From: JBGTCD01 sp041749015
GTDB lineage: Bacteria; Bacteroidota; Bacteroidia; Cytophagales; Cyclobacteriaceae
DNA length: 23,074 nt
Direction of reading: 5' to 3'
NCBI GenBank assembly: GCA_041749015.1
Contig: JBGTCD010000019.1
Coordinates: 1-23,074 of the forward strand
In this document: piece by piece, positions 15,986 through 23,074 of the stretch
Layout of the letters: each line of letters begins with the position of its first letter
Numbering within the stretch: position 1 is the first letter of the stretch
Made by a program: the position numbers and the translations under genes
The notes under the pieces: generated by a model
Told to the model about the DNA's origin: nothing
Database searches by the model: none
What the model saw: the letters and a program-made list of their open reading frames with translations, nothing else

Positions 15986-16585
15986 ATGATGGTGTATAGA
16001 TTTTTCTTTTTCTTTATCTGCTTCTTAGCATCCATAGTCACTTTGGCTCAAACACCCACGGAGCAACGCGAAAGAAGTGCTCTGCTCAGGGAAATGGATC
16101 GCGGCATCGATTATATGCTCGTAGAAAAATATCAAGAGGCCGATGACCGCTTTCTTTATGTATTGAGCAATATTGATGTGGTACCCAGCAACCTGACCTA
16201 TCATTTCGGCAAAAACTCCTACTATCTGGGAAAATACCAGCAGAGCATCGACTGGCTCAATAAGTATATTGAATTGAGGGGTACAACCGGAGAATTTTAT
16301 AAATCGGCTGTAATTATCCTTTCTCAGGCCGAAGAAGAATACCGGCAGGAACAGAAAACCATAACTGCCACTACCGAACAAGTCCTTGCCTCCTCTTATG
16401 AAATTGATTGTGGCCCTGCAGGAAAGGTAAAATGTCCCGTTTGTAAGGGCCGGACGGTCATCATAAAAGTGAGTTACTTCAGCCAAAACCAATATGAAGC
16501 CTGTGGATTTTGTGACGAGCATGGCCACCTTACCTGCAACCAATATAACCAGTTGCTCCGTGGGGAGTTAGAGCCCCGACAGTAA
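15986..16585 (+). CDS. Exported small TPR-like protein with C-terminal CxxC zinc-ribbon motifs
   Basis: The 199 residues begin with a signal peptide (MMVYRFFFFFICFLASIVTLAQ). Residues about 30-125 form TPR-like helices (IDYMLVEKYQEADDRF, SYYLGKYQQSIDWLNKYIELRG). The C-terminus has CPVCKG (C150, C153) and CGFCDEHG (C173, C176), a pair of CxxC knuckles resembling half of a DnaJ-type zinc domain, with extra cysteines at 142 and 184. I recognise no named family. In the periplasm the cysteines could bind metal or form disulfides. The start overlaps the end of the ACMSD gene almost exactly (1-nt gap), so it is in the same operon, though a functional link is not evident. Confidence 0.8.
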   Translation: MMVYRFFFFFICFLASIVTLAQTPTEQRERSALLREMDRGIDYMLVEKYQEADDRFLYVLSNIDVVPSNLTYHFGKNSYYLGKYQQSIDWLNKYIELRGTTGEFYKSAVIILSQAEEEYRQEQKTITATTEQVLASSYEIDCGPAGKVKCPVCKGRTVIIKVSYFSQNQYEACGFCDEHGHLTCNQYNQLLRGELEPRQ

Positions 16586-16604
16586 TCTGCCGATGAAATT
16601 TTCT

Positions 16605-16612
16605 TATCTTTG
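16605..16612 (+). promoter_or_regulatory. Bacteroidota -7 box (TATCTTTG) upstream of trhO
   Basis: TATCTTTG matches TAnnTTTG exactly in the 44-bp gap before the trhO ATG at 16630, giving a predicted leader of only about 10 nt. No clear -33 element is present. Confidence 0.45.
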
Positions 16613-16629
16613 ACGCAAATATTTAGGCC

Positions 16630-17670
16630 ATGATACTGCATAACAGGGTGGAGCGAAAAATCCTCAGGGAAAAGATGCGAGATAGCGACCAGCGCAGGCT
16701 TACCCTTTCTTTTTATCAGTACCATCAGGTTAAAAATCCTCAGCTTTTTAGAGACCATCTATTTACAGTCTGGGCAGAAATTGGGGTGCTGGGCAGAGTA
16801 TACATTGCTCATGAAGGCATCAATGCCCAGATCAGTGTGCCAAAGGAAGGGTATGATCAATTCGAAAATTCCATTGCTGATATTGCATTCCTGAATGGAA
16901 TTAGAATGAATATGGCCATTGAAGATGATGGAAAATCATTTTTTCAATTGAAGATTAAGGTTCGCGCTAAAATTGTTGCTGATGGTCTGAATGATCACAC
17001 CTTTGACGTCACGGATAAGGGCACACACCTCAATGCAGAAGACTTCAACAAACTGTCAGAGGATCCGGATGCCGTCATCGTGGATATGCGCAATCATTAC
17101 GAAAGCGAAATCGGCCATTTTGAAAATGCCATTTGCCCGGATGTGGATACCTTCAGAGAGGCCTTACCAGTAGTGGCAAAAATGCTGAAAGATAAAAAGG
17201 ACAAGAAGATCATCATGTATTGTACTGGTGGCATCCGATGCGAAAAAGCCAGTGCCTATTATAAACATATTGGATTCAAAAATGTATTTCAGTTGGAGGG
17301 TGGCATCATTGAATATGCCCGGCAAGTGCAAAGAAAAGGGTTAAAAAATAAATTCCGGGGAAAGAATTTTGTATTTGACGAAAGGCTGGGTGAAAAAATT
17401 TCTGAGGAAGTCATCAGCAAATGCCACCAGTGCGGCACCCACTGCGACACCCATACCAATTGTAAAAATGAAGCATGCCATCTGCTTTTTATCCAATGTG
17501 AGGCCTGTGCCAAAAAGCATGAAGGTTGTTGTTCCACTGAGTGTAATGCAATATTAAACCTCCCTGAAGCAGCCCAAAAAGATTTAAGAAAAGGAAAAAA
17601 TCAAGGCAGGCAGGTCTTTAAAAAAGGCCGCTCTGAGCGCCTGGGCATAAAGATCAAAACTATTGGATAA
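16630..17670 (+). CDS. trhO: tRNA uridine(34) 5-hydroxylase TrhO (YceA), rhodanese-like
   Basis: The 346-residue protein has the TrhO order: an N-terminal acylphosphatase-like domain (LTLSFYQYHQVKNP, GRVYIAHEGINAQISVP), then a rhodanese domain (about 130-235) with VIVDMRNHYESEIGHFENA and the active-site loop CTGGIRCEKA (catalytic C198), and a cysteine-rich tail (C265, C268, C272, C278, C283, C290, C293, C300, C301, C305) that probably binds metal. In E. coli, TrhO hydroxylates U34 of certain tRNAs with oxygen, in parallel to the prephenate-dependent TrhP route. A later Met (M16) is an alternative start. The stop lies 16 bp from that of the convergent CHAT gene, with no visible terminator between. 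Confidence 0.95.
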   Translation: MILHNRVERKILREKMRDSDQRRLTLSFYQYHQVKNPQLFRDHLFTVWAEIGVLGRVYIAHEGINAQISVPKEGYDQFENSIADIAFLNGIRMNMAIEDDGKSFFQLKIKVRAKIVADGLNDHTFDVTDKGTHLNAEDFNKLSEDPDAVIVDMRNHYESEIGHFENAICPDVDTFREALPVVAKMLKDKKDKKIIMYCTGGIRCEKASAYYKHIGFKNVFQLEGGIIEYARQVQRKGLKNKFRGKNFVFDERLGEKISEEVISKCHQCGTHCDTHTNCKNEACHLLFIQCEACAKKHEGCCSTECNAILNLPEAAQKDLRKGKNQGRQVFKKGRSERLGIKIKTIG

Positions 17671-17686
17671 ATAACTGCTAAAATGA

Positions 17687-20536
17687 TTACTCCCCAATTA
17701 ATACAAAAGCTCCCCAGAAGTAGGGATGTGGATAATCCTGCATTATTTTCTTTTGAGCTTGAATCAAAGCTTGCCTTTTAGGCATACCATTTAGCCAATT
17801 GTGATAAAATTGTACCATTAACTCTTTGGTTAGAGCGTCATCGACTTTCCACAATGACATGATCACATTTTTGGCTCCTGCCACTATTAAGGCTCTTTGT
17901 AGACCATACACGCCCTCGCCATTACTGATTTCTCCTAGGCCTGTTTCGCAGGCTGACAAAACCACGAGATCGGTGTTATCAATATTCAAATTCATGGCCT
18001 CAAATGCGGTTAAAATACCATCCTCCTGGCCATGGGCAATATTGGCTCTCAGGTCATACTCCTCACTCAAGGTATTTGCAGAGCCAGTGAGTAAAAGACC
18101 AGAACTATACAATGGATTTTTTTCATAGCTTACCTTACCAATAATATCTTCTCCAAAGAACCCATGAGTAGCAATATGGAGCACCTTTGGTTTCAGCATA
18201 TCCTTAAGCACCTCTTCTTTGGCATTTTCCCCTAAATAAACCATCTCCCGCCAGCCCCGGCTTTTCAAAAGTTGACTGATCGCAATGATTTCTTCACCGG
18301 TACCGGGTACTGAAGGAATTATTTCATTTTGATAAGAGCCCTGAGTAACCTTACCAAACTGTGGATTCCCTATTAAAATACCCAGTTGACCAGGCGGAGG
18401 GCCGGAACGATCTATTAAAAGGTCTCTCCCGCTACTGATCAGATGAATATTGAGTTCATTAATAAGATATTCATTTGTAGATGGGTTTTGCAAGGTCATC
18501 AGATTGATTTGATGATAAATACCATCAGGAGAAAAATAAATCTTTTTAGATTTTTTTAAGGCCGGCATTAAGGGTTCCCACAGCAGTGTGTAAGAAAAGG
18601 GTTCCTCCACTTTGAAACCTATACCATTTCTATAAGCAGCAATACCCTGCCGCTCCAAGTAATTTCCATTTTCAAGAATAATTACTTCTGGTTTTTTAGA
18701 TTTAGGCTTAATTACAAATGCTGCATATTTTACTTTTTCGGTAAGGACTTGTTTCTGGTAATCAAAATCTCTGAACCTGACAATTTCTACAAGAGCTTCA
18801 TTTTTTTTAAGCTTAGATCTCACATTATTCCAGGTAAGAGCCTGATGGTCTATTTGATAAAATGAGCTATAAGTATTGATTTGTCTGTCTTTTTCATCCA
18901 GAGCAGTTAAAAGGCTATCTCTTTTTAAGCCTCTCTTTCGTAATAATTCTTCATCTGTGAAAGCAATAGTTTGCCCTAAAATCTGCCGTAGTTGCATCAC
19001 CTCATCATAAAGGGAGATTAGTTTTCGGTCATTAGAGGAAGTGATCCTTCTGCGAATTTGATTACTGGTATTAAGTAATAAGGCTTTTTGCCTTAATTGC
19101 AAATTCAGGGCATATTCAGCAAGTTGCGGGTATTGATCAGCCTCTGTAATGGCTAGAGAAAAAAATTGCTCAAAATTGTCTCTTACAGTATTGTAGAAAT
19201 TTTCTCTCTCTGATTCGCCCAAATAATCAAAAAAATCTCTTATGAAATCAGAGTAGAAGTCCATGGCCTTGATATACATTGGTATGGCTTCAGACTTTCT
19301 GCCATTCATGTATAAAAAATTAGCTAGGCCCTGTTGAGATTCAATGATCCTCTGATGTCGATCACCATAAGATGGCTCATAGAATTGAAGAGATTTTATA
19401 TAAAGACCCTCCGCCTTGGAATCTCCCAAAGCATGATAAGTGCAGGCAAGCCAGTAATAAGTACGCCCAATGAATGGGTGGTTTTCACCGAGTGAATTAA
19501 TACCATGGTTGAGTGTGATTTCCAGTATTTGAATTGCTTCCTCATACCTTTGGACGGTATAATAGTATGAACCAAGCGATGCCATCATACCATGGTAATA
19601 GTAATGATTTCGATTTGGCAATTGTTCGAATATTGCTCTCGACTCAAGATACAGGGACTCTGCCGGATCCAACTCATTATTGGATTGAAAACACATCCCC
19701 AAAAAATAAGTAGCCTGAGCATACAGGTTATTAAAAGTACCTGTTTTTTCCTTTATAATATCCCGGGCAATTTGGGCGCTTCTTACAGAAGCATCATGTT
19801 TGCCCATAACCCGGCAAAGCATGGAATAATGTAGATGACTCTTTCCATACATCAAACCTGCTGTTTGACCTGTGGCTTCCAAGTGGCGTATTGCCAGGTG
19901 GATGTATTCCTCTGCCAATGCATAATTAAGCACTTGTCCGGAGGTTTCAGCTAAAATAAAGCAGACCTCAATAAACTCCTCATTTTCCCTGCCAAGATGT
20001 AGATCAATAAGCTCAAATGCCCTCTCCCCCGCCTGGAAACCCTCAGCAAGGCGGGACTCAATAAGGCAGATTTGGGCAATTCGAAGCAAAACGTTTACCT
20101 CGGCTCTAACTGCCTCGGGATTATTTGCGAGTTTATGGGATAAAGAATCCAAATGCTTTATTGTCAAGTCATTTTGTATTATCCCATCGCGGTAGAATTG
20201 GGCATTTACAGGATGTCCATTTTCATTAAATTCATAAAGCAGTCCGTCGTATCTATCAGGTGAAAGTGATAATAACCTGCCTTTACGAAATATTTTACCG
20301 TTAGCATAATGGTCGGTAAACTCACCTATAATTTGACCTTGTTCGTAGGTCAGCAATCTGTAAAAATGGGATTCATTTTTATCGGTGGAGAGAACATTAA
20401 ACTGGTCGTCAAAATAAATGATCCAGTCCCCTGATCTTTGATTATTATGATCTAATACATTTGGCCTTAACGGGGCTGGCTGTCCCTGGCAGACGACAAC
20501 AATAAAACAAAAATAACCAATGATTAAAACCTTCAT
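17687..20536 (-). CDS. Exported MORN-TPR-CHAT protein (caspase-like peptidase domain)
   Basis: I chose the ATG at 20536 since it opens a proper signal peptide (MKVLIIGYFCFIVVVCQGQ); the frame upstream to 20608 adds 24 hydrophobic but atypical residues. The 949-residue product starts with about three MORN_2-like repeats (about 30-125: GDWIIYFDD, HYANGKIFRKGRLL, GLLYEFNENG). Many TPR helices follow (about 145-440), then a helical linker, and a CHAT domain (about 600-945) with the caspase-type dyad intact: H791 in LHIATHGFF and C863 in LVVLSACETGLG, plus the family C-terminal PYFWGAFVLIGE. CHAT domains cut proteins in several bacterial systems, but the targets of the many exported Bacteroidota TPR-CHAT proteins are not known to me. 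It is a single-gene unit, convergent with trhO. Confidence 0.92.
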   Translation of the reverse strand: MKVLIIGYFCFIVVVCQGQPAPLRPNVLDHNNQRSGDWIIYFDDQFNVLSTDKNESHFYRLLTYEQGQIIGEFTDHYANGKIFRKGRLLSLSPDRYDGLLYEFNENGHPVNAQFYRDGIIQNDLTIKHLDSLSHKLANNPEAVRAEVNVLLRIAQICLIESRLAEGFQAGERAFELIDLHLGRENEEFIEVCFILAETSGQVLNYALAEEYIHLAIRHLEATGQTAGLMYGKSHLHYSMLCRVMGKHDASVRSAQIARDIIKEKTGTFNNLYAQATYFLGMCFQSNNELDPAESLYLESRAIFEQLPNRNHYYYHGMMASLGSYYYTVQRYEEAIQILEITLNHGINSLGENHPFIGRTYYWLACTYHALGDSKAEGLYIKSLQFYEPSYGDRHQRIIESQQGLANFLYMNGRKSEAIPMYIKAMDFYSDFIRDFFDYLGESERENFYNTVRDNFEQFFSLAITEADQYPQLAEYALNLQLRQKALLLNTSNQIRRRITSSNDRKLISLYDEVMQLRQILGQTIAFTDEELLRKRGLKRDSLLTALDEKDRQINTYSSFYQIDHQALTWNNVRSKLKKNEALVEIVRFRDFDYQKQVLTEKVKYAAFVIKPKSKKPEVIILENGNYLERQGIAAYRNGIGFKVEEPFSYTLLWEPLMPALKKSKKIYFSPDGIYHQINLMTLQNPSTNEYLINELNIHLISSGRDLLIDRSGPPPGQLGILIGNPQFGKVTQGSYQNEIIPSVPGTGEEIIAISQLLKSRGWREMVYLGENAKEEVLKDMLKPKVLHIATHGFFGEDIIGKVSYEKNPLYSSGLLLTGSANTLSEEYDLRANIAHGQEDGILTAFEAMNLNIDNTDLVVLSACETGLGEISNGEGVYGLQRALIVAGAKNVIMSLWKVDDALTKELMVQFYHNWLNGMPKRQALIQAQKKIMQDYPHPYFWGAFVLIGE

Positions 20537-20657
20537 TAATCCCCTAAAATAAAAAAAATCAGAAAACGGTGGAAAAAATTTAGGAAATAAATAAAGAATC
20601 AATACCAATTCAAAATAACCGGATCAAAAGAAAAACGCCCAATTTTAGTAGTATGAG

Positions 20658-20732
20658 ATCAAAATCCGGACCTATATCTTCTTAAGGGTTATTTGAACTG
20701 CTGCCGGGTCATGCCAAAAGTCGGATTTTGAT
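20658..20732. repeat. 11-bp perfect inverted repeat in the CHAT-mog divergent spacer
   Basis: ATCAAAATCCG (20658-20668) and CGGATTTTGAT (20722-20732) are exact complements 53 bp apart, in the 335-bp spacer between the divergent CHAT (20536) and mog (20872) genes. It could be a paired operator or the base of a long stem. The spacer otherwise holds AT-rich DNA and a short palindrome at 20788-20800; no exact TAnnTTTG box was found on either strand. Confidence 0.5.
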
Positions 20733-20787
20733 GTAAATTTTTTTAAGGAAAATGGAAAAAATGATTTTCGAAGTTTTAAGGCAATAG

Positions 20788-20800
20788 GGTAAAATTTACC
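20788..20800. repeat. Short palindrome GGTAAAATTTACC upstream of mog
   Basis: Two 6-bp arms, GGTAAA and TTTACC, flank a central A, 72 bp before the mog start. The size suits a dimeric repressor site, but in AT-rich DNA chance is possible. Confidence 0.3.
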
Positions 20801-20871
20801 TTTCAAAATAAAAAATATTTAAGGTTCTTTAAGCCTAAATTTTCAAAAACGATAAAAATAAGATCAAACCA

Positions 20872-21405
20872 TTGGATAAGCTTAAAATAGGCATCATCAA
20901 TGTCTCAGACCGTGCCAGCAAAGGCATATATGAAGATTTGCCCGGGAAGGCCATCGTCAACACTTTGAATGATTATCTTAAAAATCCCTGGGAGCAGGAC
21001 TATGCCGTAATTCCGGATGAGCAAAATGAAATTGAAGCTACCCTCATAAATATGGCTGATGTGGCAGGCTGCTGCCTGATCGTTACATCAGGCGGCACTG
21101 GGCCGGCAGTGCGCGATGTTACTCCTGAAGCCACGGAAGCTGTATGCGAAAAAATGATGCCTGGGTTTGGAGAGCTGATGCGCTCAGTAAGTCTCCAATA
21201 TGTACCTACGGCTATTCTGTCAAGGCAAACTGCCGGGATTCGTGGTAAAACGCTCATCATCAACCTGCCAGGGAAGCCTAAAGCCATTAGAGAATGTTTG
21301 GATGCCGTCTTTCCTGCAGTGCCTTACTGTATTGACCTTCTTGAAGGCCCTTTCATGGAATGCCATGAGGATGTAGTAAAACCATTCCGACCCAAAACCT
21401 TATAG
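20872..21405 (+). CDS. mog: Molybdopterin adenylyltransferase Mog
   Basis: The 177-residue protein closely follows E. coli Mog: KIGIINVSDRASKGIYED at the start, the nucleotide-binding loop VTSGGTGPAVRDVTPEAT (71-88), MPGFGELMR, VPTAILSRQTAG, and NLPGKPKAIRECLDAVFPAVP. The two aspartates known to be important in the family are present (D49 in IPDEQ, D82 in RDV). Mog adenylates molybdopterin before molybdate insertion, so the cell presumably makes molybdoenzymes; no other moa/moe genes are in view. The start is TTG: no in-frame ATG exists before residue 61 and the conserved N-terminus begins right at the TTG. The next gene begins 2 nt after the stop. Confidence 0.96.
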   Translation: MDKLKIGIINVSDRASKGIYEDLPGKAIVNTLNDYLKNPWEQDYAVIPDEQNEIEATLINMADVAGCCLIVTSGGTGPAVRDVTPEATEAVCEKMMPGFGELMRSVSLQYVPTAILSRQTAGIRGKTLIINLPGKPKAIRECLDAVFPAVPYCIDLLEGPFMECHEDVVKPFRPKTL

Positions 21406-21407
21406 CC

Positions 21408-22127
21408 ATGCCTAAAAAAAATACTCAAACCGCCTTTGGGCAGTACTACAGAGATATCAAAGATAAGGTCAACCGAAAGGTGTTTCGCAAATATGCCGTA
21501 CCATGGATGAAGTCCAAAGAATTTGACATCGTACGAGAGGCACTGGAGCAACTAAATCCGAAGACCTGCCTGGAATGGGGAAGCGGATTCAGCACCTTGT
21601 ATTGTCCTACTTTAATTAATGGACTTGAATCCTGGCATTCCATTGAACACCATGTCGCGTGGCACCAATTTATTTCCGGAAAAATTACCGACTCCAGGGT
21701 AAGCGTCACCTGTATTGAGCCTCAGGACAAGTTTTATGATTTTGAAACAGAAAAAGACCCTGTTATTAAGGAGGGGACCTATGAAAATTTCCAAAAGTAT
21801 GTCCATTATCCTTTAGAATTAAATATGAGTTTTGATTTTATCTTCATTGACGGCAGGGCGAGGAAATACTGTCTAAAGGAAGCTTATAACTTATTGAATG
21901 ATCATGGAGTAGTGATAGTCCATGATGCCAACCGGCTGACCTATTTTGAAGACCTCCCCCCATTTGAAGATTTTAGCCATTTCACCGATTACAGGCTATG
22001 GCGCAAAACAGGGGGCATTTGGGTGGGTGTAAAAAAGGGGCATGTCCAGAAATACCTCAACGTACTCCACCACAAAAAACTATGGAGACAGCATGACCAG
22101 TTGGCTAAAACCTTATTTTTGAGGTAG
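21408..22127 (+). CDS. SAM-dependent methyltransferase-like protein (Methyltransf_24 type)
   Basis: The 239-residue soluble protein has a Rossmann methyltransferase pattern: TCLEWGSGFST (53-63) as the SAM-binding motif I, WHSIEHHVAWHQFI (76-89) as motif II acidic turn, MSFDFIFIDGRARKYCLKEA (140-159) as motif III, then GVVIVHDANR (167-176). This fits class I-like enzymes of the Methyltransf_24/O-methyltransferase type, often found with surface polysaccharide or metabolite genes. The substrate is not evident. It lies 2 nt after mog and is surely cotranscribed; a functional link to molybdenum cofactor is not implied by sequence. Confidence 0.82.
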   Translation: MPKKNTQTAFGQYYRDIKDKVNRKVFRKYAVPWMKSKEFDIVREALEQLNPKTCLEWGSGFSTLYCPTLINGLESWHSIEHHVAWHQFISGKITDSRVSVTCIEPQDKFYDFETEKDPVIKEGTYENFQKYVHYPLELNMSFDFIFIDGRARKYCLKEAYNLLNDHGVVIVHDANRLTYFEDLPPFEDFSHFTDYRLWRKTGGIWVGVKKGHVQKYLNVLHHKKLWRQHDQLAKTLFLR

Positions 22128-22306
22128 TGCTCTTCAGGTGGAAGTTAATGCCCTATCATCATCCTTTGAGCAAGAAGAAATTATTGTGAAGGATATTATG
22201 AATAGGAAAGCCAAAAGCTGTTTTGTCATCTCTTCAATGATAAATAATTAGTAAATGATTGGTAAAATAAGAAACAATTCTCTTAATTCGCAGTTCCAAT
22301 AGGTAA
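22128..22306 (+). other. Spacer upstream of the his leader; probable promoter region
   Basis: This stretch of 179 bp lies between the methyltransferase stop and the leader peptide. It holds no convincing gene or hairpin. A TTGG at 22259-22262 and TAATTCG at 22284-22290 could form a degenerate -33/-7 pair for the his operon, putting the transcript start just before the leader ATG, but neither box is a full match. Confidence 0.3.
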
Positions 22307-22372
22307 ATGCAAAGAACTAATCACCATATCCATCACCACCACCTTCAGGTAAGGTCACATGGCAGGGTATAA
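22307..22372 (+). CDS. hisL: His-rich leader peptide of the his operon (attenuation)
   Basis: An ATG at 22307 opens a 21-codon ORF ending at TAA (22370-22372). Codons 6-12 read H H I H H H H, and H18 gives a seventh histidine among 21 residues. This lies 80 bp before hisG and directly before a strong intrinsic terminator, the arrangement known from enterobacterial hisL: histidine shortage stalls ribosomes on the His codons and prevents the terminator from forming. Such dense His codons just before hisG are very unlikely to be chance. The peptide itself should have no function other than being translated. Confidence 0.88.
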   Translation: MQRTNHHIHHHHLQVRSHGRV

Positions 22373-22398
22373 CCTTTAGTTTTTAAAAAAAAATATTC

Positions 22399-22428
22399 AA
22401 GGGCTTGTCATTTGGCAAGCCCTTTTTT
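22399..22428 (+). terminator. Intrinsic terminator (his attenuator)
   Basis: AAGGGCTTG (22399-22407) and CAAGCCCTT (22416-22424) are perfect complements around an 8-nt loop, with six Ts in a row from 22423. It lies between the His-rich leader ORF and hisG (ATG at 22452), so transcription of hisG must pass it; it is therefore an attenuator rather than an end-of-operon terminator. No gene enters it from the right on the other strand within the window. Confidence 0.92.
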
Positions 22429-22451
22429 GTTGAACATTGTTAATCATATAA

Positions 22452-23074
22452 ATGGAACCAATACTAAGAATAGCCATCCAGAAATCAGGTCGGCTACAGG
22501 AAAAATCTGCAGCATTACTCAAGGAGTGCGGCCTTTCTATCAGTAATGGCAAAAGCCAACTCAAGGCACGTGCCTCAAATTTTCCTGCAGAGATCCTATT
22601 CCTCCGCGATGATGACATCCCGCAGTACGTGGAAGATGGGGTGGCCGACATTGGCATCATTGGCGAAAATTTACTCCTCGAAAAAAAGAAAAAAGTGATC
22701 CTTGTCGAGCGCCTTGATTTTGCAAGGTGCCGCTTATCTATTGCAGTGCCTAGAACCACCCGGTATCCAGACACCTCTTGGTTGGAAGGGAAAAATATAG
22801 CCACTTCTTATCCCAATATCGTCCGGAAATTTCTTAAGGAAAAAGGCATCTCTGCAGGAATCCATGAGATTTCCGGTTCGGTAGAAATTGCGCCGGGTAT
22901 TGGGCTGGCTGATGCAATTTGTGATATTGTTAGCACTGGCAGTACATTGATGAGTAATGGCCTCAAAGAGGTGGAAACCGTGATCAAATCTGAAGCAGTA
23001 CTCGTTGCAGCACCAGGCCTTAGTGCCAACAAGATGCTGATTCTTGACAAATTAAGATTTCGCATCAATGCAGT
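22452..23074 (+). CDS. hisG: ATP phosphoribosyltransferase HisG, 3' end cut by window edge
   Basis: My translation from the ATG at 22452 is open to the last base (207 codons). It matches HisG closely: LRIAIQKSGRLQEKS at the start, FLRDDDIPQYVEDGVADIGI, GENLL, LDFARCRLSIAVP, IATSYPNIVRKFL, GSVEIAPGIGLADAICDIVS and TGSTLMSNGLKEVE, the last holding the PRPP-binding loop. The KSGRL start and RDDDIP block are those of the long (hexameric, HisZ-independent) form, so a C-terminal regulatory domain that senses histidine should follow beyond the window. It catalyses the first step of histidine synthesis from ATP and PRPP. Control is double: transcription attenuation by the upstream leader and presumably feedback inhibition. 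Confidence 0.96.
   Translation, partial: MEPILRIAIQKSGRLQEKSAALLKECGLSISNGKSQLKARASNFPAEILFLRDDDIPQYVEDGVADIGIIGENLLLEKKKKVILVERLDFARCRLSIAVPRTTRYPDTSWLEGKNIATSYPNIVRKFLKEKGISAGIHEISGSVEIAPGIGLADAICDIVSTGSTLMSNGLKEVETVIKSEAVLVAAPGLSANKMLILDKLRFRINA

Noticed and set aside
16025..16543. 172-codon antisense ORF over the TPR/CxxC gene
   Set aside because: It lies opposite a gene with signal peptide and conserved CxxC motifs, and its product shows no domain pattern.
20537..20608. 24-residue N-terminal extension of the CHAT protein
   Set aside because: A proper signal peptide starts at the ATG at 20536; the extension would place two hydrophobic segments in tandem.
22138..22251. 37-codon ORF from GTG in the spacer before the his leader
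   Set aside because: No recognisable motif, non-ATG start and no ribosome binding site; its length is within chance.
22397..23068. Minus-strand ORFs opposite hisG
   Set aside because: The plus strand codes for a clear HisG with all motifs; these frames are shadows, and the first begins inside hisG and runs through the terminator.

Overview
The window reads as chromosome of a free-living Bacteroidota, probably a Cytophagales-type marine or soil bacterium. Reasons: a SusC/SusD pair, lipoproteins with acidic residues right after the lipobox cysteine, a type IX secretion C-terminal domain on a peptidase, a 7TM-DISM receptor, exact Bacteroidota -7 promoter boxes (TAnnTTTG), weak Shine-Dalgarno sites and moderately AT-rich DNA. 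No tRNA, rRNA, CRISPR array or intact insertion sequence was seen.

Left part (1-10004, all minus strand) is a polysaccharide utilisation locus (PUL). In transcription order it holds a membrane sensor/regulator (8118-10004), a 209-bp gap, susC (4924-7908), susD (3421-4914), a surface lipoprotein with an Ig-like and a LamG domain (2054-3379), and a glucoamylase-family (PF10091, GH144-like) lipoprotein that runs off the left edge (1-1993). The pathway inferred is: surface capture and cleavage of a glucan, SusCD import, and transcriptional control by the neighbouring sensor. That sensor is the most unusual gene here. It is a 7TM-DISM receptor whose cytoplasmic end is the zinc-ribbon plus helix-turn-helix DNA-binding module of an IS1595-type transposase, without the DDE nuclease. 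This suggests a one-protein, membrane-tethered transcription regulator built from a domesticated transposase domain.

Middle part (10126-17670): a lipase-like lipoprotein (minus) is divergent from a large type IX-secreted M14 carboxypeptidase (plus, probably starting at a TTG). Then come yidD, an ACMSD-type decarboxylase of the kynurenine pathway, a coupled small exported TPR/CxxC protein, and trhO (tRNA U34 hydroxylation).

Right part (17687-23074): a convergent exported TPR-CHAT protein (minus); a 335-bp spacer with an 11-bp inverted repeat; mog (molybdopterin adenylyltransferase, TTG start) coupled to a SAM-methyltransferase-like gene; and the start of a histidine operon. The his operon begins with a 21-codon His-rich leader peptide (7 His), a strong intrinsic terminator hairpin and hisG, cut by the right edge. 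This is a textbook layout for ribosome-mediated attenuation.
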